From assembly GCA_035623255.1 (NCBI GenBank), contig DASPTU010000094.1, forward strand, positions 1 to 42,573: a DNA stretch of 42,573 nt, written 5' to 3'. The notes beneath the pieces were generated by a model. The model saw nothing but the letters and a program-made list of their open reading frames with translations. It searched no databases and was not told the origin of the DNA. Shown here piece after piece: positions 8,026-16,565 of the stretch. The stretch comes from JAFAGX01 sp035623255. Its GTDB lineage: Bacteria > Acidobacteriota > Terriglobia > Terriglobales > Acidobacteriaceae. The position numbers and the translations under genes were made by a program. How positions within the stretch are numbered: the first letter of the stretch is position 1; each line of letters starts with the position of its first letter.

Positions 8026-10017
8026 CTATTTCCGCGTGCCAGCGGCAGCCTGCCGAACGTTGACTTTTCCCGCCGGCCTGTCTTCTGCCGCGGGCCGGTT
8101 GCGTTCGGCCTGGTCCAGCGTGAAGAGGTCCATTGACTCCAGTAAGTCTCGGGACATTTTCGACATCTGCTCGGCCGATGCTGCCAGCTCCGTCGAGCCC
8201 GACGTCGTTTGCTGCACCAGTTCGCGCATCCTCTCCATGGCCTTTACCACGGCGTGTGCGCCGGAGGCCTGTTCTTCAACGGCAGAGTTGATTTCGTGGG
8301 TGATCTCGTTCAGACGTGTGGTTGCGCGCGCAATTTGAGACGAACCGTGAGACTGCTCGTTCGTAGCCGCTCCGATTTCCTGGGCAAACTTGTAAACTTC
8401 TGTCACAACATTGGAGATCTTGCGGAGCGCGGTATTAAGTTCGGAGCCGAGGCCCAAGCCCTCGTTCACGATCGAGGTGCTGCGGTCCATGTTTTCGACG
8501 GCTTTGCGGGCCTCTTTTTGAATGCTCTGAATCAGCTCCGAAATCTCTTTGGTGGACTGCGCCGATTTCTCCGCCAGCTTTCGTACTTCATCGGCGACCA
8601 CGGCGAAGCCCAGTCCGTGCTCGCCGGCACGCGCCGCTTCGATAGCAGCATTCAGCGCCAGCAAGTTCGTCTGTTCCGCGAGGTCATCGATCACTTCAAT
8701 AATTTTCCCGATATCGTCCGCGCGCTGCCCCAGTACATCGATGATCTCGCCCGACGCATGAATCGTGCTGTTAATGCGGTTCAGACCGTCAGTGGCTTTA
8801 TCCATGGTGGAGATGCCGCTGTGCACCTCCTCTCGCGAACGATTGGAGATATCCAGCAGCACCTTGGCCGTGTCCGCAACCCGCTGGATGGATGCCACCA
8901 TCTCGTCGATCGAGGCGGATGTTTCACTCACGCTCGAGGCTTGCACCTGTGTGCTTTTCACCATGTTCTGCACGTTCACACTCATCTCATGCATGGTGCT
9001 GGTGACCTCATCAATGGCTGACGAAGTTTGCAGGCTGATCTTGGCCGACTCATCAGAAGCTCCGGCGACCTGGTTCGACGCGCTGGCCACCTGCGATGAG
9101 GCGTCTCTTACGTTCCGAACCAGATTGCGCAATCCGGTCGTCATGCGTGCGAAGGCATTACCCAGCGTGTCATTCTGTGACCGCGGCTTCACCTCGACGG
9201 TGAGATTGCCGCCTGCGATTGCCTCCGACAGAGTGGCCATCTCCTTCAGGTAAGTCACCATGTTGGCGAAAGTTTTCGCCAGTTCGCCAATCTCGTCTTT
9301 GCGGCTGACGTCGATGTCGTGCTCAAGATCTCCCGTATTCCCGATCTGCCGGGCCACCTTCATGAGATTGTCCAGTGGTTCGGTGATGGAGCGCGCCGTG
9401 GTAAAGGCGATCGCGATTCCTAGCGCGAGGGCCAGAAGTGTGCTGACCAGTGCAATGGCGATGGTTGCAGTCGCTGCGGTCTCGTCGGACTTACGCCGCT
9501 GCTCAAGAACTTTCGAATTTTCCTGGTCCGCAATGTCGAGGTGTTCCGTCGCAGTCTTCACCCAGGACGAGGCATCCTTCTGCAGATAAAAGATCTGCAG
9601 TTCCGCGACTGTGGCATTACCGCTGTCCACATCTTTTCGTTTTTCAATCAGGGGACTGGCAAACTCCCGGGCCCAGTTCTGCTCGTTATTTTTTACGTTC
9701 TCGAGTGCGCCCTTCTGCTGTTCTGAGCTTGCCAGGTTCAGTGCTGTTTGCAAGCTTTCCTGCAGAATGTGTTCACCATCGTTGAGCCGCTCCACTTCAC
9801 GCGTGTCTCCACTGAGCAAGTAGTTGCTCAAGTAAAGCCGGTTTTGCATGATCTGAAAGCGCACTTTGTCGGTTGTCTCGGCCATCTTTAAAGCTTGCGA
9901 TGCCGCGGCTTTCGCGCTGTGCTCGCGCTGCACCGCCACCAGATTCACCAGGAAAAGCACCACGACCATCGCCAGGACGGCGCCAAAGTTCACATACAGT
10001 TTCTTGCCGATCCTCAT
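8026..10017 (-). CDS. Methyl-accepting chemotaxis protein
   Basis: A 663-residue receptor. TM1 is at about residues 8-29 (VLAMVVVLFLVNLVAV); a helical periplasmic sensor of about 160 residues follows, with repeated Gln/Asn/Leu helices typical of a 4-helix or CHASE3-like bundle. TM2 lies at about 190-212, then a HAMP domain (ARSITEPLDNLMKVARQI) and a long signalling coiled coil whose tip is LAEQTNLLALNAAIEAARAGE. The start at 10017 is preceded by AGGAGG at 10024-10029, which decides it over the ATG at 10059. The tail (VNVRQAAAGTRK) lacks a CheR-tethering pentapeptide. It is first in the che operon and is presumably its dedicated receptor. The ligand is unknown. Confidence 0.93.
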   Translation of the reverse strand: MRIGKKLYVNFGAVLAMVVVLFLVNLVAVQREHSAKAAASQALKMAETTDKVRFQIMQNRLYLSNYLLSGDTREVERLNDGEHILQESLQTALNLASSEQQKGALENVKNNEQNWAREFASPLIEKRKDVDSGNATVAELQIFYLQKDASSWVKTATEHLDIADQENSKVLEQRRKSDETAATATIAIALVSTLLALALGIAIAFTTARSITEPLDNLMKVARQIGNTGDLEHDIDVSRKDEIGELAKTFANMVTYLKEMATLSEAIAGGNLTVEVKPRSQNDTLGNAFARMTTGLRNLVRNVRDASSQVASASNQVAGASDESAKISLQTSSAIDEVTSTMHEMSVNVQNMVKSTQVQASSVSETSASIDEMVASIQRVADTAKVLLDISNRSREEVHSGISTMDKATDGLNRINSTIHASGEIIDVLGQRADDIGKIIEVIDDLAEQTNLLALNAAIEAARAGEHGLGFAVVADEVRKLAEKSAQSTKEISELIQSIQKEARKAVENMDRSTSIVNEGLGLGSELNTALRKISNVVTEVYKFAQEIGAATNEQSHGSSQIARATTRLNEITHEINSAVEEQASGAHAVVKAMERMRELVQQTTSGSTELAASAEQMSKMSRDLLESMDLFTLDQAERNRPAAEDRPAGKVNVRQAAAGTRK

Positions 10018-10083
10018 GCCATTCCTCCTGCCGCCTGTGTTTCTTTCAACACCTGTCATCGCACGCCGCTCCGTATAACGGCT

Positions 10084-10431
10084 TTATTCTGTGGGCTCAA
10101 ACTTGAATTCAACGACTCCCGAGCTTTCTTCCGAATCAGGCTCGAATTTCCATTTTTTCAGGGCATCAACGGCGGCGTTTACTAAAATCGGATTACCACC
10201 CATTACTTTGGTATCCTTTATGTTCCCGTTAGGCAGTACCACCACCAGGAGCTTGACCGAGCCGCGCAGGTTAATGCGCCGCGCTAGTTCCGGATAAACC
10301 GGTGCCACTCTGGTTCTCACTTTGCGATTCAGTTCGTCCTGAGCACCGGCAGGTACTGGGTTTCCGACTAGCAAAGCTGAAAGTGCAAGCAGGGTGATTG
10401 CGGTCCAGCTCCGAAGCGCTCGCCAAAGCAC
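10084..10431 (-). CDS. Small exported TonB C-terminal-domain protein
   Basis: A 115-residue protein consisting of an N-terminal hydrophobic signal or anchor segment (LWRALRSWTAITLLALSALL, then NPVPAGAQ) and a single TonB_C-type domain (VAPVYPELARRINLRGSV ... ALKKWKFEPDSE). The GTG at 10431 is chosen because GGAGGAGA sits 6 nt upstream; the open frame runs back to an ATG at 10656 but the added 75 residues look like noncoding sequence. There is no Pro-rich spacer and no ExbB/ExbD gene nearby, so classical energy transduction to outer-membrane receptors is doubtful; the domain may be a periplasmic interaction module. It ends 66 nt upstream of the mcp gene on the same strand and could be the first gene of that transcript. 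Confidence 0.72.
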   Translation of the reverse strand: MLWRALRSWTAITLLALSALLVGNPVPAGAQDELNRKVRTRVAPVYPELARRINLRGSVKLLVVVLPNGNIKDTKVMGGNPILVNAAVDALKKWKFEPDSEESSGVVEFKFEPTE

Positions 10432-10769
10432 AGGTCTCCTCCAGCCGACACGTGTGGTCCTGGTCTCGTCGTGCAAAGCCGATGCCAACGGATAACGCTG
10501 AGGTAATCCAAAGTAACAAGCTTTATTTTGAATGAGATGAGGAGGTTTAGTGTCCCTCATTTTCTGCCAAGAAATTCCATTAGAGGCATCCAGAAAATTT
10601 TCCCTCTCACCTTGAGACGAAGCCGGTTTTGAAGCGCGTGGTGAGCAACTAGGCACGTTCTCCCCGCGTCCTCTTGACTCAAATTGAGATTGCAGGCTAC
10701 TTTCCTACTTATCCAGATACGTCTGAAGGAAGTGAGAGGCGGTGCGCATTGAACCTGCAGGCGGGTGAG
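10432..10769. other. Intergenic region between divergent genes
   Basis: This 338-bp stretch has no convincing gene. It holds the AT-rich inverted repeats at 10559-10602 and, on the plus strand, a TTGACT at 10674-10679 that is a good -35 hexamer (a weak TACTTT lies 18 nt further on). This argues that the possible TTG start codon at the same bases is not used for the kinase gene. Confidence 0.4.
10559..10602. promoter_or_regulatory. Inverted repeats in the divergent tonB-like / histidine kinase intergenic region
   Basis: ATTTTCTG (10559-10566) and CAGAAAAT (10591-10598) form a perfect 8-bp inverted repeat separated by 24 nt, and GAAAATTTTC (10593-10602) is itself a perfect 10-bp palindrome overlapping the right arm. 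The location between divergently transcribed genes suits an operator, but no regulator is assigned. Confidence 0.3.
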
Positions 10770-13154
10770 ATGGCGCTGTCAGCGAATGGCAGCGTCGCAG
10801 CGCAAGAGCCCGGTCTCGCGGAACTGCCCCCGGTGCCGGATACCTGTACCCTGGCGGAAGGCTTTGCCGAGCACCTGCGGCGACTGCTGCGCTCTGATCT
10901 CGTATTGGTGTTCTTCTCGGAAGCCGCAACCGTAAGGCTGCATGCAATGGCAGCGCAGTCCGCTCAGCTTGCGAACCTGGTCCGCGCCAGTTATCGGGGA
11001 CATGGCTTAGAGTTTGCTGCGGATCTGGTGCGACGAGTTTCTTCGGCGCGGGAAACCATTTCCGTCACCATTGATCCTGCGACTCACAGCTTGGGGGATA
11101 TGATTCCCGTCGGAATGTTGTTGGCTGCGCCTTTTCGCACTTCCCAGGTTCATGGTGCCATTGTGGTCTATCCACGGGCCGAGGGCCCATTTTCGAAGCA
11201 GGAGAAATCTTTTCTTTCGGCGGTTTGCGGCTTCCTGGCCATGGCCATTGCCAACGCTGAGTTGTATGCCTCGGCCCGGTGCCAGGTCCGCGAATTGCAG
11301 CGGCTCGTTCCAATACCACCGGAAAACCACACTAAACACGAAGGGTTCGATGCCTGGGATGAGACCTTCGATGCGATTACCGATTTCATCGTGGTTCATG
11401 ATGACGGTGACAAAGTGATCCGTGTGAACCGCTCGCTGGCTGATTTTGTTGGAGTGCAGCCCCAGGAACTTCTCGGGGTTGCCATGTCCACGCTGTTTGC
11501 CCTTCCCGCTGCTTTCCCCGAGCCCTCTTGCCCTTTTTGCGCCGCCAAGGCTGCCGGCTCACAGGGACAAACGGTCCCGGTTCTGGATCGCACCTTTCTT
11601 GTCACCAGTTCCCGGCTTCAGCCATGGGAGGGCCGAGGTTTGCAGACGGTTCACGTGTTGAAAGACATTACCGACCGGCAGGATGCTGAGCGTCGCTACC
11701 GCGAGCTGTTTGACAACATTCAGGAGGGTGTTTTTTTTGCTATTCCGGATGGTCGCTTCATAGAAGTCAATGACGCTCTGGTTCGGATGCTTGGGTATAG
11801 TTCCCGCGAAGATCTCTTACAGGCCGACCTGCGCACGCAAGTTTACTCGTCTGCGGAACAGTACGATGAATTTGCGAACCTGATGCGGCAGCACGGAGCC
11901 GTACAAAATTACGAACAGATTCTGCGGCGGGCGGATGGCACTCCTCTCCACGTTTTGGTCAAAGCGTTTGCGGTCCGCGATTCGCAGCAAAATGTGATCC
12001 AGTATCGCGGCGCAATTCAGGACATCCACGGGTTGAAGGCGTCGCAGTCTGAATTGCATCGGGAGCGCGACTTTTCCGCAAAGATTCTCGACAACACTCA
12101 AAGCTTGATCCTGGTTGCCGATGTTAGCGGTGAGGTCACTTACGCCAATCGGCGATGGTACCAGATGGGATACCAACGCCATCAACTTCTTGGCAGGGCG
12201 CTGCCGGAGTTAATAGCCCTGCCGCGACGGCAGGCTCTTGCTGAGGCCTTCGTTGCTACGCTCAATGGCGAGCAGATCGATAACTTGGAGCTGCAGATCG
12301 CACGCGTCGACGGACGTCCGGCACAGTTTTCCGCGAACCTGAGCCCGGTCCGCGATGATGAAGGCAAGGTTTCCAGCGTGGTAGTGATGATGAGCGACAT
12401 TAGTGACGCGGCAACCCTGCAATCCAAGCTGATGCACGCAGAGAAAATGGCTGCAGTCGGACAACTCGTTTCTGGAGTTGCTCATGAGGTCAATAACCCG
12501 CTCACCGCGATCTTGGGCTTTGCCGATCTCCTGATGGAAAATCCTGAGATCCCAGACGGCGCCCGCAAGGACCTGCGAGTAATCCTGCAGGAAGCCCAGC
12601 GCACCAAGCAAATCGTGCAAAACCTGCTGAGTTTTGCTCGTCAGACGCCGCCGCAGCGCGCACCGATCCAGCTGAACACGATTATTCACCGTACCATCCA
12701 GTTGCGTGCTTACGATCTCCATAGCCGCGGCGTGGAGGTCGTCGAGAAACTGGATAAGGATTTGCGTCAGGTGATTGGGGACTCGCATCAGCTGCAGCAA
12801 GTCTTTTTGAACATTCTCAACAATGCCTACGACGCTGTGCGGGATAGCGGCCGCCCGGCACGTATCGAGGTCAGAACGGCAAACCAGGAAAACTCGGTCG
12901 AAATTCTCTTTCGCGACAATGGCAAAGGGATCGAATTTCCCGAACGTATCTTCGACCCATTTTTCACCACCAAGGAGATCGGGAAAGGAACCGGCCTGGG
13001 TCTCAGCATTTGCTACGGCATCGTCCGCGAACATGGTGGCGAAATTCTTTGCCATAACAATAACGACGGGGAGGGCGCTACCTTCACTGTGCGTCTGCCG
13101 ATCACTGCAACGTTGGTTCCCGCCGGAGCTGCAGCAGGAGGCATTGCATCATGA
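10770..13154 (+). CDS. Soluble GAF-PAS-PAS-PAS histidine kinase
   Basis: From the ATG at 10770 the protein has 794 residues. In order: GAF-like domain (about 25-165); PAS (195-300) containing a CPFC pair in SCPFCAAK; PAS (308-425, RYRELFDNIQEGVFF); PAS (433-545); HisKA with phospho-His572 in GVAHEVNNPLTAILGF; HATPase with FLNILNNAYDAV, DNGKGI and GKGTGLGLSICYG. No membrane helix is seen, so it should sense a cytoplasmic signal. An in-frame TTG at 10674 would add 32 residues outside any domain and coincides with a -35-like hexamer, so I prefer 10770 (weak GGCGGGTGAG upstream). The stop overlaps the next response regulator gene by 4 nt (ATGA), tying this kinase to the two regulators that follow. 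Confidence 0.9.
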   Translation: MALSANGSVAAQEPGLAELPPVPDTCTLAEGFAEHLRRLLRSDLVLVFFSEAATVRLHAMAAQSAQLANLVRASYRGHGLEFAADLVRRVSSARETISVTIDPATHSLGDMIPVGMLLAAPFRTSQVHGAIVVYPRAEGPFSKQEKSFLSAVCGFLAMAIANAELYASARCQVRELQRLVPIPPENHTKHEGFDAWDETFDAITDFIVVHDDGDKVIRVNRSLADFVGVQPQELLGVAMSTLFALPAAFPEPSCPFCAAKAAGSQGQTVPVLDRTFLVTSSRLQPWEGRGLQTVHVLKDITDRQDAERRYRELFDNIQEGVFFAIPDGRFIEVNDALVRMLGYSSREDLLQADLRTQVYSSAEQYDEFANLMRQHGAVQNYEQILRRADGTPLHVLVKAFAVRDSQQNVIQYRGAIQDIHGLKASQSELHRERDFSAKILDNTQSLILVADVSGEVTYANRRWYQMGYQRHQLLGRALPELIALPRRQALAEAFVATLNGEQIDNLELQIARVDGRPAQFSANLSPVRDDEGKVSSVVVMMSDISDAATLQSKLMHAEKMAAVGQLVSGVAHEVNNPLTAILGFADLLMENPEIPDGARKDLRVILQEAQRTKQIVQNLLSFARQTPPQRAPIQLNTIIHRTIQLRAYDLHSRGVEVVEKLDKDLRQVIGDSHQLQQVFLNILNNAYDAVRDSGRPARIEVRTANQENSVEILFRDNGKGIEFPERIFDPFFTTKEIGKGTGLGLSICYGIVREHGGEILCHNNNDGEGATFTVRLPITATLVPAGAAAGGIAS

Positions 13155-13564
13155 GCTTGCCGGCAATTAATCATGCTCGCCAGATCGCCATTTTGCCGGT
13201 GCTGCTGATAGAGGATGAGTCGGCCGTTATGGCCTACGTCCGTACTGCGCTGGAACGCCACGGCTATCAGGTCGTCTGCACCGATTCCGGCGCCAAGGGG
13301 CTCCAGTTGCTGTCGTCAGGGGATTTCCTCGGCGTCATCTCGGACATGCGCACACCCGGAGGGGTGGATGGCGCCGACGTACATGCCTGGCTCTTAAGTC
13401 ATCGTCCAGAACTTGCCGGACGTATCGTTTTTATCACCGGCGACATCGCCAACGAAGACACTGCCGCCACCTTGCGCAGAACCGGCGCGCCCTGTGTAGA
13501 GAAGCCATTCCGTGTCCAGCAATTCATCTCTGTAGTTGAAAAAACCATTGGGAAGGCGCCGTGA
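13151..13564 (+). CDS. Stand-alone receiver-domain response regulator
   Basis: 137 residues, receiver only: acidic E21-D22 in LLIEDES, phosphoacceptor D65 in GVISDMRTPGG, a Thr in IVFITGD and Lys in CVEKPF. There is no output domain. Start and stop both overlap neighbours by 4 nt: ATGA with the kinase upstream and GTGA with the NtrC-type regulator downstream. It is therefore likely an intermediate phosphate carrier or phosphate sink for the kinase at 10770-13154. Such kinase-receiver pairs are common beside NtrC-type regulators. Confidence 0.9.
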   Translation: MSLPAINHARQIAILPVLLIEDESAVMAYVRTALERHGYQVVCTDSGAKGLQLLSSGDFLGVISDMRTPGGVDGADVHAWLLSHRPELAGRIVFITGDIANEDTAATLRRTGAPCVEKPFRVQQFISVVEKTIGKAP

Positions 13565-14961
13565 ACGAGAATTTCCGAATTCGGTTTCTTATCGTGGACG
13601 ACGAACAGAGTATCCGCAAACTCTGCATGACTGTCGGGGAGTCTTTGGGATTCAGCTGCATGGAAGCCAATAGTGCCGAGAGCGCGCTGGCGCTGTTGGA
13701 AGAGCAGCCTGTTCACATGATCCTTACCGATATGGTGATGCCGAACATGTCGGGACTGGATTTTCTCGGCAAAGTGAAGAAGCTTTTTCCTCGCACTGAG
13801 GTCGCAGTTATGACCGGTCATGGTTCAGTGGAAACCGCGGTGCAAGCCATGAAACTGGGTGCTTATGACTACATCAGCAAGCCGTTTTCCCCGCTCGAAG
13901 AGTTGCGACTCTTCTTGCGTCGCATGGGGGAGAAAGTACTTTTGGTCGAGGAGAACCAGTTTCTTCGCGATCGCGTGGACACAGAAAGCGATCTTCACGG
14001 TATTGTGGGCTCGTCAGCCAAAATTCAAGATGTTTTGCGCATGATCTCGCGGCTCAAGGACACGCGTACGCCGGTGCTGATCATCGGCGAAAGTGGTACG
14101 GGAAAGGAGTTGGTTGCCCGCGCCATCCACTTCCGCGGTTCTTTTGCCAAGCAGCCTTTCGTCGCCGTGGATTGCGGCTCGCTTGTTCCGACTCTCATTG
14201 AAAGCGAGCTGTTCGGCTACGAGAAAGGCGCCTTCACTGGCGCCCTCAAGTCGAAAACCGGGCTTTTCCAGGCTGCCAACGGAGGGACCATTTTTCTCGA
14301 TGAAATCGGCGAGTTGCCTCCCGAGTTGCAATCCAAGTTGCTTCGCGTCCTGCAGGAAAAAGAGATTCGCCCGGTCGGAAGCAATCAGCGCTTGAAGGTC
14401 GATGTACGAGTCATCGCTGCCAGCAATCGCGACCTCGAGCGCGAGTATCAGAAGGGCACCTTCAGGAAGGATCTTTATTTCCGGCTGAATGTAGTTGCCG
14501 TGCATTTGCCTGCATTGCGCGAGCGTCGGTCCGACATCCCTATGCTGGTTCACTGGTTTCTGGATCGTTATGCGCCGGGACGGTCGATACAGATTACCAG
14601 TGCAGCCATGAAGTACCTTTTGCAATATGACTGGCCGGGCAACGTCCGAGAACTGGAAAATTGTATTGAGCGTGCCATCGCACTCGGCGACCGCTGCACC
14701 CTCGACATCGGTGACCTGCCAGCGACCATCGCCTCCGGCCGGCCGGAATCTGACGCTATCGCCGCTCCAGTTGCTACCTCCTCGACTGATTTGGAGGATA
14801 TCGAACGCGCCACGATCCAGCGCGTTTTCGAGCAAGTGAAAGGTGACAAAACTCTCGCCGGCCGGATGCTAGGCATCAGCCGTGCCACGCTCTATCGCAA
14901 GCTCAAGCGCTACAACATTGAACATCGCGCCGGATCGCCTCCGACACAAGCCCTGCAGTGA
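13561..14961 (+). CDS. NtrC-family sigma-54-dependent response regulator
   Basis: 466 residues, standard NtrC architecture. Receiver domain with D13-D14 and phosphoacceptor D57 (MILTDMVMP) and KPF near residue 105; AAA+ domain with Walker A GESGTGKE from residue 176, the sigma-54-contacting GAFTGA loop at 223-228, Walker B GGTIFLDEIGELP and an arginine-finger region (RKDLYFRLNVV); C-terminal Fis-type helix-turn-helix (LAGRMLGISRATLYRKLKRYNI). With an intact GAFTGA it should activate sigma-54 promoters once phosphorylated. GTG start overlaps the stop of the upstream receiver gene. I found no clear sigma-54 promoter (GG-N10-GC type) in the window that would identify its target. Confidence 0.94.
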   Translation: MNENFRIRFLIVDDEQSIRKLCMTVGESLGFSCMEANSAESALALLEEQPVHMILTDMVMPNMSGLDFLGKVKKLFPRTEVAVMTGHGSVETAVQAMKLGAYDYISKPFSPLEELRLFLRRMGEKVLLVEENQFLRDRVDTESDLHGIVGSSAKIQDVLRMISRLKDTRTPVLIIGESGTGKELVARAIHFRGSFAKQPFVAVDCGSLVPTLIESELFGYEKGAFTGALKSKTGLFQAANGGTIFLDEIGELPPELQSKLLRVLQEKEIRPVGSNQRLKVDVRVIAASNRDLEREYQKGTFRKDLYFRLNVVAVHLPALRERRSDIPMLVHWFLDRYAPGRSIQITSAAMKYLLQYDWPGNVRELENCIERAIALGDRCTLDIGDLPATIASGRPESDAIAAPVATSSTDLEDIERATIQRVFEQVKGDKTLAGRMLGISRATLYRKLKRYNIEHRAGSPPTQALQ

Positions 14962-15202
14962 CTCGTACTTCTTCCTTGAGACTTTGTGTCAATTTGATAC
15001 AGGATCCGGCCGGGAATCGTGCAAACATCCCCGATACCTGTGCTCCGTCATTGAAAACAAATACCTTAACTGCATGATCTTGAGCAAAACTTTGGCTCTA
15101 ATCGTGCACCACGAATTGGCGCGATGCGGTCCGGGTGCTTAAGCCGTGCTAACCGGCAGACTGAGGAACCCAGGCCGCATTGGTCCGCATCACGAGGCCA
15201 CC

Positions 15203-15553
15203 GTGTCCAAAACTGGCGCCGCGACCGCCTCCTCCAATCGCGCGAGTTCCACGACCAGGCTAGCCAAGTTCTTTCCTGAGGCGGCACCGGTTCGCATCCC
15301 CGTTCGTCTCACTCGTCTTGGAACCGCCAGTGATACATTCAGCGAGAACACGATCATCGAGTTTGGTACTCCGCATGAAGTGCTGTTTACTTCCACCTTG
15401 CCGCTGGAATTTGCCGATCACGTGAGACTGCGCAATTCGGATGGTTCTTTAGACGCGGAAGCATGCGTGGTAGCCTTGCAGTACAACGGCGCTCAAACTG
15501 TCGTTGCCGCCCGCTTTGCCGGGGAAGTCCCGAATTGGATCATAAAAGCATGA
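15203..15553 (+). CDS. PilZ-like domain protein
   Basis: 116 residues from a GTG at 15203 (GAGG 5 nt upstream); an in-frame GTG at 15146 would add 19 residues. The core (VRIPVRLTRLGT, then SENTIIEFGTPHEVLFTSTLPLEF, then ACVVALQYNG) resembles a PilZ-type beta-barrel with the N-[TS]-x2-x-x-x-G strand seen in divergent acidobacterial PilZ proteins. The arginine-rich RxxxR c-di-GMP motif is not obvious, so nucleotide binding is uncertain. The stop overlaps the next gene by 4 nt (ATGA). About 240 bp separate it from the NtrC-type gene, so it could have its own promoter; the gap shows no obvious sigma-54 site. Confidence 0.5.
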   Translation: MSKTGAATASSNRASSTTRLAKFFPEAAPVRIPVRLTRLGTASDTFSENTIIEFGTPHEVLFTSTLPLEFADHVRLRNSDGSLDAEACVVALQYNGAQTVVAARFAGEVPNWIIKA

Positions 15554-16551
15554 ATTCATCCCCACATCTAGCCGAACTTGCCGCCGAATGGCGTCACTCC
15601 CAACTTCTATATTCACTTTACGCCGCGTTGGCTCGGGAATTCGTAATTGAGTTGCCTCCCTGCGGCGATCTGGAATCAGGTGTCGAAGCTCCGCCGCGGG
15701 AGTCAATTGAGCAGGCCCGGCAATGGTTTCTGGATGTCGACGAACGCATTCACGTCCACCAGCTTCGCCAATTCTTGCAAACCACCCCTCTGAACACGGA
15801 AGAAGCTCTACGCAATCTGCTGATTCATCACCTTCACAAAAAGCAACACAGCGAAGCCGATCGTGACAAAGTTGATTTTCTACTGGTGCAATATTTCTCT
15901 CAGTGCGCCACCGCCGGTCTGCAGGACGCCGACGTCGACTTCCAATACGTCGCGCAAGTCCTCGAACCTGTGCTCGGGCCGGTAGATGCTGGCATTCCCG
16001 AGGGTCTGGTGCTAGCTGATCAACTCATCGAGGAAGCCGGCGTCTGCAAGGACCTCAACGAACTCTTCACCAGCCAGGTTCTGGAGAAAGGGCGCAAGCT
16101 CAAGGCGTCTCGCGCCGACGATTACTTTGAGCCGGGCGCTATGGTTGCATTTGCCCGATTCAGTTTTCTGATGCGTCGTATTTTCTTCCGCTTGATGCAT
16201 CAGGATCTCAATGGCATCCTGGACGGACTGCGCGAACTCGAATCGCGAGGTGTGACCAGCCTGGACTGCCGGCGGGCCCAATTTTCAGGCGAGGAACCAG
16301 TTGCACGCCTGCGCATGATCTGCCAGTCCTGGAAGGTGATGTTCCAGGCCGAATATTCTTCCGGACAGCCGATCCGCATGCTCGCTGATCTTCGCGCCGT
16401 CGTGGAGACGGCATTGACGCGTAGCGTATCAAAAATAAGCGCCTCTACTTCTCGCTCGCGTACTGCTGCTGCGGGGGTGGGGGGCAACTCGTTTCCGGCT
16501 TCGGAGGAGGAGGAGAATGCCACTTCTCCTGGTCTCCCAAGCGAGTCATAG
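15550..16551 (+). CDS. Conserved-looking protein of unknown family
   Basis: 333 residues, not recognised. The start ATG at 15550 overlaps the preceding stop (ATGA). The sequence is mostly helical with many charged residues, no signal peptide and no membrane segment, so it is probably cytoplasmic. Regions that stand out: a His-rich helix LLIHHLHKKQH (about residues 95-105), a hydrophobic helix AMVAFARFSFLMRRIFFRL (about 199-217), and a disordered Ser/Ala/Glu-rich tail after residue 295 with EEEE. It sits between the PilZ-like protein and a degenerate receiver/DHp protein, so a role in the same signalling circuit is a reasonable inference but unproven. Confidence 0.7.
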   Translation: MNSSPHLAELAAEWRHSQLLYSLYAALAREFVIELPPCGDLESGVEAPPRESIEQARQWFLDVDERIHVHQLRQFLQTTPLNTEEALRNLLIHHLHKKQHSEADRDKVDFLLVQYFSQCATAGLQDADVDFQYVAQVLEPVLGPVDAGIPEGLVLADQLIEEAGVCKDLNELFTSQVLEKGRKLKASRADDYFEPGAMVAFARFSFLMRRIFFRLMHQDLNGILDGLRELESRGVTSLDCRRAQFSGEEPVARLRMICQSWKVMFQAEYSSGQPIRMLADLRAVVETALTRSVSKISASTSRSRTAAAGVGGNSFPASEEEENATSPGLPSES

Positions 16552-16565
16552 CACCTCGGTCGATC

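Noticed and set aside
10674..10769. TTG start for the histidine kinase at 10674
   Set aside because: The bases form a good -35 hexamer and there is no ribosome-binding site before it; the added 32 residues match no domain.
12210..13055. 281-codon minus-strand frame opposite the histidine kinase
   Set aside because: It lies entirely within the kinase's ATPase and HisKA domains on the other strand, which are unmistakable.
14962..15202. Possible sigma-54 promoter (TGGCGCG near 15116) before the PilZ-like gene
   Set aside because: The spacing and the TTGC half do not fit; only the first half resembles the consensus.
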